64,000 bases of DNA from Bin87 sp965204395 (lineage in GTDB: Bacteria; Chloroflexota; Dehalococcoidia; Lucifugimonadales; UBA3495), in the NCBI GenBank assembly GCA_965204395.1, contig OZ241987.1, positions 1,550,001 through 1,614,000 of the forward strand, written 5' to 3'. The notes beneath the pieces were generated by a model. It was not told where the DNA came from. It made no database searches and saw only the letters and a list, made by a program, of their open reading frames with translations. The position numbers and the translations under genes are program-made. Below are positions 49,135-58,548 of the stretch, piece by piece; within the stretch, counting starts at the first letter, position 1; the number at the start of each line of letters is the position of its first letter.

Positions 49135-50505
49135 TTAAATCCGAATCACCCCAACCAAGTCTCCGTCCTTTTCCTCGATGGAGATCTCGGTGCCGAAGGG
49201 CTCGGAAACTTGCTGCAGCCACGTCAGGGTCTCGCGGGCAATGGATTCATCAGCCAGCACCGGCCGGCCCCGCTGCGGGATCGGACGCCCAAATCCCATG
49301 TCGATGGGATGCAGAATGACCTCCTTGAGGTTGCCGCCGGCGTAGTTGCACACCGCCACCACGCTCTGCCAGAACACCGGGTCGGCGGCAAAAGCCTTGG
49401 TGCCGCCGCCGGAACGGGTGTCCAGGTACTCGCCTGGGGTGCTGTTGTGGTCCAGCCCGAACCGGCGGTAGGCCTCGTAGGGCAGCCACAGCACGCTCTC
49501 GTTCTGGAAGATGAAGTTGCCCAGGCTGTAGAAGATGGGCCGGTTCTTGTAGATCTCGATGCCACGCAGGAAGTGGGGGCCGTGGCCCACGAAGGCGGCA
49601 CAACCCTGGTCGATGGTCCAGTGGGCGAAATCCACCAGGAAGTGCGGCGGCGACAGCCGCGAATGGCCGTGGAAATCTCCTTCGGGCCCGCTCTCGTGGC
49701 AGTGGACGCCATAGACTTGCCAGTCAGATTGGGTCTGCGCCCCCCGAATCCAGTTGCCGATACCCAGCCGGTCATCCTCGTTTAGAGCGGTGCGGACGGC
49801 AAACGTCTCGTCCAGGATGAATTTGTGGTCCAGGAATTCCACCTCAGCGCTGTCATCGGGCGCTTCCTGGTTGCCCCGGAACCCGAAGTGGCGCATGAAG
49901 GTATGCTCCTCCTCGTACCCCAACTCCAGGTTGGCTTTGCGCAACGCGTCGAACACGTCCTGCTGCACGTGGTGGGTGACGTCGTGGCGCAGGGCGTTGA
50001 CCCCCGGGCGGCCGGCGAAGTCGGGACGGCCGGCGCCGGCGCGAGACTGCTCGCTGAAGGTGCTGGTGGCGCTCATCACCGCCACCCGGCCACGGGCTGA
50101 GTCCACGTAAGCGGGGGAGCGGGCTTCGTCCAGGTTGCGGCCGCCGCCGGCGTGGGGCAGGTCCACCTCGCGGCAGTGCTCCAACGTGGTCAGGAAGCCG
50201 CCCTCGGAAAAGTCAAAGGAATGGTTGTTGGCGGTGGTCACCGCGTTGATGCCCATCCACTTCAACTCATCCAGGTTCTTGGGGTCGGAGCGGGTATAGG
50301 TATTGCCGCTCCACTGCCACGTGCTCTCGTAGTCGTGGAACAGCATCTCCAGGTTGACCAGGGACACGTCGGCTCCCCGGAGAATGTCCACCAGCTTGAG
50401 GAACCGCGGTTCCTGGAAGGCCTGCATCCGGCGGGTGATCATGGCGTCGCCGCCCACGGCGATGGAAATATCGCGGCGCTCGGCAGCATAAATCGTCGAG
50501 GTCAT
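49135..50505 (-). CDS. CapA family (poly-gamma-glutamate-type) metallophosphatase-like protein
   Basis: This 456-aa CapA protein has the N-terminal ISIAVGGDAMITRRM, ADVSLVNLEMLFHD, AVTTANNHSFDFSEGGF (NHxxD) and the C-terminal CAAFVGHGPHFLRGIEIYKNRPIFYSLGNFIF. This is the calcineurin-like core used in capsule synthesis and related hydrolases. There is no signal peptide, so it is cytoplasmic or unusual. It shares the terminator at 49088 with the VOC genes. It precedes two CaiB-type CoA transferases on the same strand. Confidence 0.88.
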   Translation of the reverse strand: MTSTIYAAERRDISIAVGGDAMITRRMQAFQEPRFLKLVDILRGADVSLVNLEMLFHDYESTWQWSGNTYTRSDPKNLDELKWMGINAVTTANNHSFDFSEGGFLTTLEHCREVDLPHAGGGRNLDEARSPAYVDSARGRVAVMSATSTFSEQSRAGAGRPDFAGRPGVNALRHDVTHHVQQDVFDALRKANLELGYEEEHTFMRHFGFRGNQEAPDDSAEVEFLDHKFILDETFAVRTALNEDDRLGIGNWIRGAQTQSDWQVYGVHCHESGPEGDFHGHSRLSPPHFLVDFAHWTIDQGCAAFVGHGPHFLRGIEIYKNRPIFYSLGNFIFQNESVLWLPYEAYRRFGLDHNSTPGEYLDTRSGGGTKAFAADPVFWQSVVAVCNYAGGNLKEVILHPIDMGFGRPIPQRGRPVLADESIARETLTWLQQVSEPFGTEISIEEKDGDLVGVIRI

Positions 50506-50625
50506 GTCGTCTCCTTGTTGCGTCGGGACGAGGTGATTCAGGTGGAGGGCATTCTAGCAAACATGGCGCGGCGCATGATTGCCAGCCAGCGCCCATTTCC
50601 GCGCTGCTGCTTGCGGCCGTTCCGA

Positions 50626-51855
50626 TCAGTCGAACGCGCCGGCGATGGCGCAGTCCTCGACCTCTTCGTCGGTCATGCCTAGCAGTTCCCGCAGCACGTA
50701 CGTCATGTCTGCCGCGAAGGCGGGCGCGCCCCGTGTAACGCGGCCGGGAGTACGGGACAACTTGTATGGCGCGCTCTCGATGGTCCGCAACTCCCCCTGG
50801 TGGTCCGGGACACGATGAAAGAACCCGCGCTCCTTCAATTGGGGATCCCGCGACAGATCCTCGCCGGTTTGCACCACGCCGGCCGCGACGCCCGCCGCCT
50901 GCAGCATATCCATCACGTCCTCCGCGCTGTGCCGCATGGTCCACGACTCCACCAGCTGATCCAGCGCGTCGGCGTTGCGCTCGCGGGCATCCGCCGTGGC
51001 GAACCGTGGATCGTCCCCCCACTCAGGATTGCCCATGACGTTGGCACCCGCCCGCCATTCCTCATCGGTGAAGACGGTGATGGCCACCCAACGGTCCTCT
51101 CCCCGGCACCGGTACGCGCCGTGGGGAGCGCCGCCTCCGTACGCCGTGCGATTACCCGTGCGCTCCGAAACGGCTGCAGATCCATTCACGCTCATGTCCA
51201 GCACCAGCGTGTCCAGCAGCGATGACAACGATTCGAACTGGGAAACGTCCAGCCACTGGCCGCGCCCCGTCCTGGCCCGGTGCATCAGCGCGAGCAAAAC
51301 GGCCTGCGCGCCGGCCATGCCGCCCACGGCGTCGCTGTACGCGCTGGCTGGCCCGCTGGGGTCGGTGTCCGGAAACCCGGTCAGTTGCGTGAACCCCGAC
51401 CACGCTTGCAGCGTCTGGCCGTAGCTGACCCGGTCCTTCCACGGCCCCGTGCGCCCAAAACCCGACATGCTGAGCATGATGACGCTGGGGTTGATGGCCT
51501 TTATCGAGTCGTAATCGAGACCCCAGGAAGGCATCACCCGCCCGCTGAAGTTCTCCGCCACCACGTCGGACACGGCGGCCAGCCGCTTTGCGATGTCAAT
51601 GCCCTGGGGCGTCTTCATATTCAGGGATATGGACAGCTTGCCGGCGTTCCAGTTGTGGCGTTGTCCCAGCCCCCGGGCCGTCGCCGACGCCGGCCCGCCG
51701 ATGACGGACAAGGCGTTGTTGGACTCAACCTTGATGACCTCCGCTCCCTGATCGGAAAGAATGCGCGTGGCCGACGGGCCGGCGTGAATCCAGGTGAAAT
51801 CCAGCACGCGAATGCCCTTGAGGGCGAGGCCGGTCTGCTCGGTATCAGCGTTCAA
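50626..51855 (-). CDS. CaiB/BaiF family CoA transferase, catalytic Asp present
   Basis: This 409-aa class III CoA transferase has GIRVLDFTWIHAGPSATRILSDQGAEVIKVES and VVAENFSGRVMPSWGLDYDSI. By alignment with formyl-CoA transferase, the catalytic Asp falls in ASAYSDAVGGMAGAQAV, before the ALMHRARTGRGQWLDVS helix. It moves CoA between acids. It follows the paralogue at 51868-53097 by 12 nt, so the two form an operon. The substrates are unknown. Confidence 0.9.
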   Translation of the reverse strand: MNADTEQTGLALKGIRVLDFTWIHAGPSATRILSDQGAEVIKVESNNALSVIGGPASATARGLGQRHNWNAGKLSISLNMKTPQGIDIAKRLAAVSDVVAENFSGRVMPSWGLDYDSIKAINPSVIMLSMSGFGRTGPWKDRVSYGQTLQAWSGFTQLTGFPDTDPSGPASAYSDAVGGMAGAQAVLLALMHRARTGRGQWLDVSQFESLSSLLDTLVLDMSVNGSAAVSERTGNRTAYGGGAPHGAYRCRGEDRWVAITVFTDEEWRAGANVMGNPEWGDDPRFATADARERNADALDQLVESWTMRHSAEDVMDMLQAAGVAAGVVQTGEDLSRDPQLKERGFFHRVPDHQGELRTIESAPYKLSRTPGRVTRGAPAFAADMTYVLRELLGMTDEEVEDCAIAGAFD

Positions 51856-51867
51856 ATCCGTTCAACC

Positions 51868-53097
51868 TCAGGCGGAAAGCCGCGCGATTTCATCCGGCGA
51901 CAGGCCGAGGATCCCGCCCAGCACCTCCGCGTTGTGCTCTCCCGGCGCGGGCGCGGTCCGGCGTATCGGCTGCGGGAACTCGGTAAGCCGGTACGGGTCT
52001 CCCGGGTACACCATGGACGTGCCGCCGTCCGGAGATTCCAACTCCGTCAGATATCCGCGCCCCCACAACTGCTCGTTGGTGAGAATTTCATCGGCGGTCG
52101 CGGCGGGACCCCACGGGTGGTGGTTGGACTGCCCGAACTCAGTGATCTCCTGCCGCGTGTGCAGCATGGCCCACGCCTGTACCAGAGCCTCAATGTGCGC
52201 CGAGTGCTCGCCCCGCAGGACGAAGTGGTCGTTGTACTGTTCGTCCATCAAGTCGCCGGCCATCCCGTCCCGGTCCATCCACTTCCGCAGGTCGTCCCAC
52301 GCCGCCCGCGTGTTGGTGGTGATGCTGGCGTAGCCGTCCTTGCACTTCCAGGTGGCGACGAACTGCCCGCCGTGCCGGAACCCGCAGCGCACCGCCGACT
52401 CGCCGGTGTAGTTGTAGGTCGTGTTGACGTGCTCGGTGGTGGCCGCCACCGCCTCCTGCATGGACACGTCAATGTATTGCCCCTCGCCGGTCATCATCCG
52501 GTGGTACAGCGCCAGCAGGATGGCGATATAAGCGCGGTTCGACGCGGTGTTGTGTGCCTGCGACCCCCACAACTTGTTGGGAGGAGTGTCGGGCCAGCCC
52601 GTCACGAACATGTACCCGCCCATGGCAAAGCCCACCAGGTCCGACACCTTAAAATCGCGATAAGGTCCCGTCTGCCCAAACGGAGTGATCGACGCGTACA
52701 CCAACCCGGGCGATTCCGTCGCCAGGCTCTCGTATCCCAAACCCAGCGAGTCCATGTATCCGGGCGGGCCGGTTTCCAACAGCACGTCGCAGTCCAGCGC
52801 GAGCCTGCGCAGCATCGTCGCCCCGTCCGCCGTTTTGATGTCCAGCGTGACGCTGCGCTTGTTGGTGTTGAAGTGGAGCCAGTAAAGGCTGCGATTGGGA
52901 CCGGGTTTGCCGTCGATGAACGGGCCGATCTCGCGCATGGGGTCGCCGCCGGGTGGCTCCACCTTGATCACGTCGGCGCCCATATCAGCCATCAGCTTGC
53001 CGCAGTACACCCCCATCGGGCCCGACAGATCCAGCGCCCGATAACCGCTCAACGGCAGCGACCCTTCAATATGTGTTTGTTCATCGGGAGTGCTCAT
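51868..53097 (-). CDS. CaiB/BaiF family CoA transferase, catalytic Asp apparently replaced
   Basis: This 409-aa class III CoA transferase has GYRALDLSGPMGVYCGKLMADMGADVIKVEPP and LLETGPPGYMDSLGLGYESL. By alignment with formyl-CoA transferase and with the paralogue 12 nt downstream, the catalytic Asp position falls at the His of SQAHNTASNRAYIAILLALYHR. It may be an inactive subunit of a heterodimer with the next protein, or may use another residue. It is the first gene of the CaiB pair. Confidence 0.87.
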   Translation of the reverse strand: MSTPDEQTHIEGSLPLSGYRALDLSGPMGVYCGKLMADMGADVIKVEPPGGDPMREIGPFIDGKPGPNRSLYWLHFNTNKRSVTLDIKTADGATMLRRLALDCDVLLETGPPGYMDSLGLGYESLATESPGLVYASITPFGQTGPYRDFKVSDLVGFAMGGYMFVTGWPDTPPNKLWGSQAHNTASNRAYIAILLALYHRMMTGEGQYIDVSMQEAVAATTEHVNTTYNYTGESAVRCGFRHGGQFVATWKCKDGYASITTNTRAAWDDLRKWMDRDGMAGDLMDEQYNDHFVLRGEHSAHIEALVQAWAMLHTRQEITEFGQSNHHPWGPAATADEILTNEQLWGRGYLTELESPDGGTSMVYPGDPYRLTEFPQPIRRTAPAPGEHNAEVLGGILGLSPDEIARLSA

Positions 53098-53707
53098 GTG
53101 CGGCGCATTGTAGCACCGGCCTGTCGTGATAGAACCTGCCCGACCGTTGAACCATCAAACCTCCCCAATCAACAGCCTCAATCAGCGTGACTTAATCTCA
53201 TGCCCCACCCATGAACACCAGCATCCGGCAAGAGTTCTCCCTTGCCCCAGTCAAAGACAACGCACGTCGTGGGGCACATACAACACGAAGTAGTCATCGG
53301 TTGCGGGATTCACCACGCTGAGCACAGCGTCCACCGGCGCATCGGTGGACGTCGGGTTGTAACGGGAGGAAGCCGCGCCGCGCCCCACAACCCACGCCAC
53401 ACTACCTCGCCCCGGCGCACCCGCTCTGAACCGCGTGAGTCGTCGAAACGCGATACTACTTCCAAACTGCGATGTGGGTAGTCGGTTCCGCCCGGATATC
53501 GACGCGAGAGTCCGCGACGGCGCCCCAATCTCGAGCCCTACACCGGTGTGATCGACGCCATCCCGAAAGGAGATGCTGGGGGTCCAGAATCGGCGACAAC
53601 CAGCTCCTGGCGGCCTTCTAGTGTGGCCCGCTGCCTGTGCTAAAATCGGACGCGGAGGGCAATTTCCACCTCTCCCTCCGGGGAGGGCGTGGCTGAGGGC
53701 AGAGAGC
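53098..53707. other. Non-coding or degraded stretch before exonuclease III
   Basis: I see no gene I can support. One minus-strand frame (53251-53739) ends VLSVVNPATDDYFVLYVPHDV, faintly like the end of a MltG-type protein, but the rest does not match. A diverged CACCTCTCCCTCCGGGGAGGG repeat precedes xth at 53668-53700. Confidence 0.4.
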
Positions 53708-54475
53708 ATGAGACTGATTTCGTGGAACGTCAACGGCATTCGGGCAGTTCACAGGAAGGGTTTCCTTGAGTGGTTTCAGGAAGAACAGCCCGATGTGCTC
53801 TGCCTCCAGGAAACCAAGGCCCACGAGTCCCAGTTGCCCACCGCCCTGAAGCAGGTGGAGGGTTATTCCAACTGGTTCACCACCCCGGAGCGCAAGGGTT
53901 ATAGCGGCGTGGGCCTCTACACCCGCGAAGGACATGAACCCCGCAGCGTCAGCTTCGGCCTGGGCGTCGAGCGGTTCGACAGCGAGGGACGCACCCTCGT
54001 CGCCGACTTTGACGATTTCGTGTTCCTGGGCATCTATTTCCCCAACGGCAAGCGGTCCGCCGAACGTCTGCGTTACAAGATGGAGTTCTACGACGCCTTC
54101 CTGGATTACGTCGACAAGTTGCGACGGGAAGGCCGTAATGTGATCGTGTGCGGCGACGTAAATACCGCCCACAAGGAAATCGACCTTGCCCGGCCCAAGG
54201 AAAACCAGAAGATTTCCGGCTTCCTCCCGGAGGAACGGGCCTGGATGGACGCCTTCCTTGAACACGGCTACGTCGACACCTTTCGCCGGTTCAACCAGGA
54301 GCCGCACAACTACAGTTGGTGGAACCAGGTAACCCGGGCGCGGGAACGGAACGTGGGCTGGCGTATCGACTACTTCTTCACCGATAGCGATTTCGCCTCC
54401 AACCTGACCGACGGCTTCATACTGCCCGACGTGATGGGATCAGATCACTGTCCCGTCGGCATCGAAATTTCCTGA
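53708..54475 (+). CDS. xth: Exodeoxyribonuclease III (AP endonuclease)
   Basis: This 255-aa ExoIII/Ape1-family enzyme starts MRLISWNVNGIRAVHRKGF, with the metal Glu in VLCLQETKA, GYSGVGLY, the catalytic Asp in VIVCGDVNTAHKEIDLA, YVDTFRRFN and the terminal VMGSDHCPVGIEI with the catalytic His. It nicks DNA at abasic sites and removes 3' blocking groups. The start at 53708 follows AGAGAGC; the longer upstream frame crosses repeats. Confidence 0.94.
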   Translation: MRLISWNVNGIRAVHRKGFLEWFQEEQPDVLCLQETKAHESQLPTALKQVEGYSNWFTTPERKGYSGVGLYTREGHEPRSVSFGLGVERFDSEGRTLVADFDDFVFLGIYFPNGKRSAERLRYKMEFYDAFLDYVDKLRREGRNVIVCGDVNTAHKEIDLARPKENQKISGFLPEERAWMDAFLEHGYVDTFRRFNQEPHNYSWWNQVTRARERNVGWRIDYFFTDSDFASNLTDGFILPDVMGSDHCPVGIEIS

Positions 54476-55423
54476 ACTTCCCCATCTGGGTGTTGATGCG
54501 GGGCGCCGCAGGAGGCGGTAAGGGCGACGTGCTGTGAGCAGGTCGAGCCGCGGCCGTCGGGTTAGGGGAGCGGGGAACCGATTGACATGGCTGCGAGGCC
54601 CGTTTTCTGACGCGGACGCGTTGTCAGCGGGTTTGGGGCCATATCCATGCCTCGGCTCACAACACTTTCGGCTCCAACTGCGCCCACCGCTCCAGGTTGC
54701 AGGTGTAGAGGTATTCGCCTCCGCCCGGAACCGATCTCGCCACGTTCCGCGAAACTGCGTTGGTGACTTGACGCCCGGTTGGGCCGGCATGAATTCATGC
54801 GGATGCTCCGGCTCACGTAGGATTTCTCCCAACGGGAGGTCCACAACCCGCGAGTCTATCTGTGTTCTGGACGCGGCCTGCTTTGACGCCGCCAAGCACC
54901 CGCTGCTGTACCGCATCGAGGGCAGACCGCCACGTCTCACCCCGGAACTCTATCCCCCACCCGCCTCGGACCAGCGCCCGGACCGCTGCGCGCTGGAGAC
55001 TACCTGCTCCGCTTCGCCGAAATGGAGGTCACCGACCGCCAACGGCGCATACTGCCGTGCCGGGCCCGCGCCGCACGCTTTCCAGTCCCCAAGAGACTGG
55101 ACATCTTTTTGGCTGCGCACTTGACAGTTGCCGAATCGCCGGCAATTTGGCATTCAGGTAAGCGGCGTACAGCCGTGTTCCAGAGCGCTCTGCGGGCGCC
55201 GAATCATTGCGGGACCGAAATCCGCTGCTCCCAACGCGCACACCAATCAAAGGCTCACCACCAGGAGGCCGGAATCTCGGCGTCAATCGAAACGCCAGGA
55301 ACGTCTACCGCAGCCGGCGATATGCAAACCGCGCTCGGAACTTATCCGGCAGCATCAAGTTTGCAGATGTGGGCACGGTCATGTCGTACAAAGCGACCGA
55401 GACCGTCAACTGCCATAAGTGAT
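54476..55423. other. Degraded region with an IS21 istB-like fragment
   Basis: No intact gene. Around 54985-55112 (+), a frame reads YLLRFAEMEVTDRQRRILPCRARAARFP, then VPKRLDIF. This resembles the N-terminal part of the IS21 helper ATPase IstB (the ERREN/RR...AARFP...LDDF pattern). No P-loop follows. I cannot assign the left part (54476-54980). Confidence 0.4.
54985..55112 (+). pseudogene. istB-like (IS21) fragment
   Basis: A short frame with EMEVTDRQRRILPCRARAARF then PVPKRLDIF matches the start of IstB by pattern only. It lacks the Walker motifs and any istA gene, so it is a relic of an IS21-type insertion if correct. Confidence 0.35.
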
Positions 55424-55450
55424 AAATCCGGCCTTATTGGCCGGATTTTG
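55424..55450. terminator. Hairpin after tRNA pair
   Basis: The stem AATCCGGCC/GGCCGGATT with a short TTATT-type loop is followed by TTTG on the plus strand. Downstream of the minus-strand tRNAs it could end their transcript, or act for a plus-strand transcript. Confidence 0.6.
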
Positions 55451-55469
55451 TACTCAAACCCAAAGATTT

Positions 55470-55546
55470 TGGTACCCCTGGAGGGACTCGAACCCCCGAC
55501 GCGCGACTTAGGACGCCGCCGCTCTGTCCAACTGAGCTACAGGGGC
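55470..55546 (-). tRNA. tRNA-Arg (anticodon CCT)
   Basis: A cloverleaf can be drawn on the minus strand: acceptor GCCCCTG/CAGGGGT, D-arm GCTC...GAGC, anticodon loop GTCCTAA giving CCT, and T-loop TTCGAGT. The CCA 3' end is encoded. It reads AGG codons. Confidence 0.95.
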
Positions 55547-55559
55547 AGGCCAAATACAT

Positions 55560-55635
55560 TGGTGGAGATAGCGGGGCTCGAACCCGCAACCTCGGCATTG
55601 CGAACGCCGCGCTCTCCCAGTTGAGCTATATCCCC
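55560..55635 (-). tRNA. tRNA-Ala (anticodon CGC)
   Basis: On the minus strand: acceptor GGGGATA/TATCTCC, D-arm GCTC...GAGC, anticodon stem CGGCG/TGCCG with loop TTCGCAA (anticodon CGC), T-loop TTCGAGC and encoded CCA. It lies 14 nt upstream of tRNA-Arg on the same strand, so the two are co-transcribed. Confidence 0.95.
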
Positions 55636-56210
55636 ACGCACCCGACAATCCATCACATTGGACGAGTTCTCGGTATCTAAATCGTAGCCAACTGGCATGG
55701 TGAATGTCAAGGAGACCGCCGTCGAGAAACCATTACCCGATCAAGCAACGACGCCTCCACTTGTTCGAGCTGGTCGTGCCCACGGTTGCCGATCCGTATC
55801 CCAAACCCCGACCCCAGGGCCATGATCCGTTGAGGCTGCCAGGCTGAAAAACATCTAAAGCATCAGAGCCTGACATAGTATTGGATTATTTTTGATGCAT
55901 ATTCACTATATACGCACACTTCGATCGCCGGCGATAATGATTCATCGATAATGAAATCGCTAAATAATCTCAAGCGCCTCGGCGCAAAGGAGGTGGAAAT
56001 CGTAAGGCTTGGATTCCCGCGGCACTAACTTTTGCATATCAGCATCCACTGGAAGCCCCGAACTAATTCGTACTCAATCTACTTTGCAGCGGCATATGTT
56101 GAAAAATTTATAGTCAGTCCTTGATCAACCGCAACCGTTCGGGAATCTTTTGCCACCCCCGTCTACACCAAAAATGCAGGTCAATTTCTGACCTGCGTTG
56201 ACAGGAGGGT
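55636..56210. promoter_or_regulatory. AT-richer region upstream of surface protein gene
   Basis: No gene is seen. A perfect hairpin (GCAGGTCA/TGACCTGC) at about 56175-56196 lies 6-14 nt before the GGAGG site of the gene at 56211, where it could limit translation or end an upstream transcript. The tRNA promoter should lie just right of 55635. Confidence 0.5.
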
Positions 56211-58439
56211 ATGATCGTGCAATCGATTTGCCAAACTATCAAGGACACAATCCAGAACATATCGAAATTTGGAATACTACCCGTATGCATCCTGGCGGTG
56301 TCGGCCTTCATTATCGCCAACGCCGTTCCTCAATCGGTTCTGGCCGGCTTTGATGCAATTGCGCTCCCCGGACAACATATCCCGGATGGAGCCAACCCTG
56401 ACGGAGGGGAGAGATTCGTCCATGCTCCGAACGAATCGGACCGGACGCGGGTCAGCCCCAGCAACAGCGACGCTCCGTATATCGTCGACGATGGTGTGCA
56501 GATGTACCAGGTGCGAAACGCCATCGAAGCCGGCGGGTGGGACTTTCGCGCTCCCGGCGACGATACCTACGGCAATGGCGAACTGATTGTGGTTTCCGTC
56601 GAGTTCAACGAGCCGGTCCTCGCAAACAACAACACGACTTTCCGGATTCAGATTGGCACAGCTAGACGGAATTTGGTTCCCGTCAGCCACCGGGGCGAAA
56701 CCGTGCTGTTCGGAGGTCTTATCAGATCCACCGACCTGGATACCAACGGCGTCTGGATCGGGGACAACACCGCCACCCTGGACCACAACCCCGCCAACTA
56801 CATCCGAAGCAATCCTGATGAGGGGGATGCCGTCAACGCCAACCTGACCCACGCCAGCCCCGGCACCCAGTCGGACCACAAAGTCGACGGCAGCAAGACG
56901 CGCCCGCGTCTGAAGAACATCCGCATTACCTCTTCGCCTCAACACGCTGATGCGTATGTGCGGGGAGAGACCGTTGAAATCGAAGCCAGGTTCGACCGCC
57001 CCGTGACCGTCAGCGGCGACGTGGACTTGCATCTCAACGTGGAGGCATTCCAACAAACCGCTTCCCGTTTCGCGCAATATGCCGAAGGTACCGGTACCTC
57101 TACATTGGTGTTTCGGCACATCGTCACTATTTTTGAGAACGACAGCGACGGTATCGTCATTCCCAACAACGCCCTCTCACAGGACGGCAACCTGGCTTCC
57201 GGAGTCTATGGCGGCGGGTCCATCGTCGGGCAGCAGGGCGGATTGATTGCCGACCTGTCCAGCCGCAAGCGGGGGCCGCTGGCGGCGCACCAGGTGGATG
57301 CCAGGTTCGCGGCCGTGCCCGAAATCATGACCGCCGTCCTGTGGCACTGGGAGGAGAACACTCCAGTCAGCGATTCACTGGTCATGGACTTCAACATTGC
57401 CGTGGATCCCGGACACTTCTCGGAGACCGACGTCCTCGTGGCAGCGTTGGCATGGGGCAACATCGACAACATGCGATTCGCCGTCGGGCTGCGCACCGAC
57501 GTGGACAAACCCGGCACCGACGGCTCCCAGGGCAAGGGCATAATCTTCAACCGGTGGGGCACTACCGACACAACGTCGTTCGCCAGAACCACGGGGGATG
57601 GTTGGGTCGAAACCGGCAGTTTGGGTGGCCCATTCATCAGCGTCAGGCGGTCCTTCGATTGGAGCGAAGGCAACTACTCATTGCGCGTCGCTCAGGACGG
57701 CGATGACGATGCCGACGGACGCTGGTTCGGCTTTTGGATAACCGACAAGTCCACCGGCGTGGCAACCAAGCTGGGTTCTTTGAAGTTCCCCCTTCCTGAA
57801 GCGGGCGAACCGAAGATCCAGGCGCGAAACCAAGGAATCGGATCGCTGATCGCCATTCTGGGAGACGGCGCGTTGAAGCCCCACGAAATACCCGTGTTCG
57901 AGGTGGCTCTGGCCTTGCCGGAAGCCTCCGGCGGGGGACTGCCCAACCGGGCTACCGTCAGCTATTCCCAACTGAACGGGGTAATGACCAACTCGAACGT
58001 GGGCTACCACTCGAACACCGGAAAGGTCATACTGCGTGCTGGCGGCGACACCAGTCGGAACACCCCCGCCGGAGATCTCACCGACTTAGCGACGCCTCAA
58101 CTCACCGCCACCACGACCGACGCTCCGGAGTCCCACGACGGGTCGTCCACGTTCACCTTCCATTTGACCTTTAGCGAAGAGTTTCCCCTCAGCTACCAGA
58201 CCCTCAGGGATCACGCATTCAACGTCACCGGAGGCGACGTGATCAGCGCAGGGCGGTTGGACCGACCCAGTAACATCAGGTGGCGGATCAGAGTGCGCCC
58301 CGATTCCAACGGCGACGTTACCGTTGTTCTGCCCGTGCCGGAGTACTGTGGCGCCACCGGCGCGATCTGCACCGCGGATGGCAGGGAGCTATCGGAAGCA
58401 GTTACGGTAACCGTCCCGGGGCCGGGCTCAAGCAATTAG
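56211..58439 (+). CDS. Large secreted/surface protein with beta-rich domains
   Basis: This 742-aa protein has an N-terminal signal segment (about 20-45, ILPVCILAVSAFIIANAVPQSVLAG) and then extended beta-rich domains. Residues about 230-330 hold VRGETVEIEARFDRPVTVSGDVDLHLNVE, a cadherin-like or Ca-binding adhesion-type repeat. The C-terminal SSTFTFHLTFSEEFPLSYQTLRDHAFNVTGGDVISAGRLD is an Ig-like surface repeat common in Chloroflexota and Actinobacteria adhesins. A strong AGGAGGGT site precedes ATG 56211. Its role is probably attachment or matrix; the partner is unknown. Confidence 0.75.
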   Translation: MIVQSICQTIKDTIQNISKFGILPVCILAVSAFIIANAVPQSVLAGFDAIALPGQHIPDGANPDGGERFVHAPNESDRTRVSPSNSDAPYIVDDGVQMYQVRNAIEAGGWDFRAPGDDTYGNGELIVVSVEFNEPVLANNNTTFRIQIGTARRNLVPVSHRGETVLFGGLIRSTDLDTNGVWIGDNTATLDHNPANYIRSNPDEGDAVNANLTHASPGTQSDHKVDGSKTRPRLKNIRITSSPQHADAYVRGETVEIEARFDRPVTVSGDVDLHLNVEAFQQTASRFAQYAEGTGTSTLVFRHIVTIFENDSDGIVIPNNALSQDGNLASGVYGGGSIVGQQGGLIADLSSRKRGPLAAHQVDARFAAVPEIMTAVLWHWEENTPVSDSLVMDFNIAVDPGHFSETDVLVAALAWGNIDNMRFAVGLRTDVDKPGTDGSQGKGIIFNRWGTTDTTSFARTTGDGWVETGSLGGPFISVRRSFDWSEGNYSLRVAQDGDDDADGRWFGFWITDKSTGVATKLGSLKFPLPEAGEPKIQARNQGIGSLIAILGDGALKPHEIPVFEVALALPEASGGGLPNRATVSYSQLNGVMTNSNVGYHSNTGKVILRAGGDTSRNTPAGDLTDLATPQLTATTTDAPESHDGSSTFTFHLTFSEEFPLSYQTLRDHAFNVTGGDVISAGRLDRPSNIRWRIRVRPDSNGDVTVVLPVPEYCGATGAICTADGRELSEAVTVTVPGPGSSN

Positions 58440-58548
58440 GAGGAACGAACCGGCTAACGCCAAATGACCAGCAGGCGCCGTCGTTGCACCACCGAAAGCG
58501 ATTGATGCGTGCGGCGGCGCCTGCCATTAACCACAACCCGGACAGAAG

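Noticed and set aside
51280..53190. 636-aa plus-strand open frame
   Set aside because: It is antisense to both CaiB genes, with no domain and a composition of Arg/Val/His repeats.
53251..53739. 162-aa minus-strand frame
   Set aside because: Only the last 20 or so residues faintly suggest a known family (MltG-like); the rest is Arg-rich and overlaps the xth start. It is recorded under the intergenic entry.
55022..55624. 200-aa plus-strand open frame ending LEGLEPPTRDLGRR...
   Set aside because: Its C-terminal half is the reverse-complement translation of the two tRNA genes, a common artefact.
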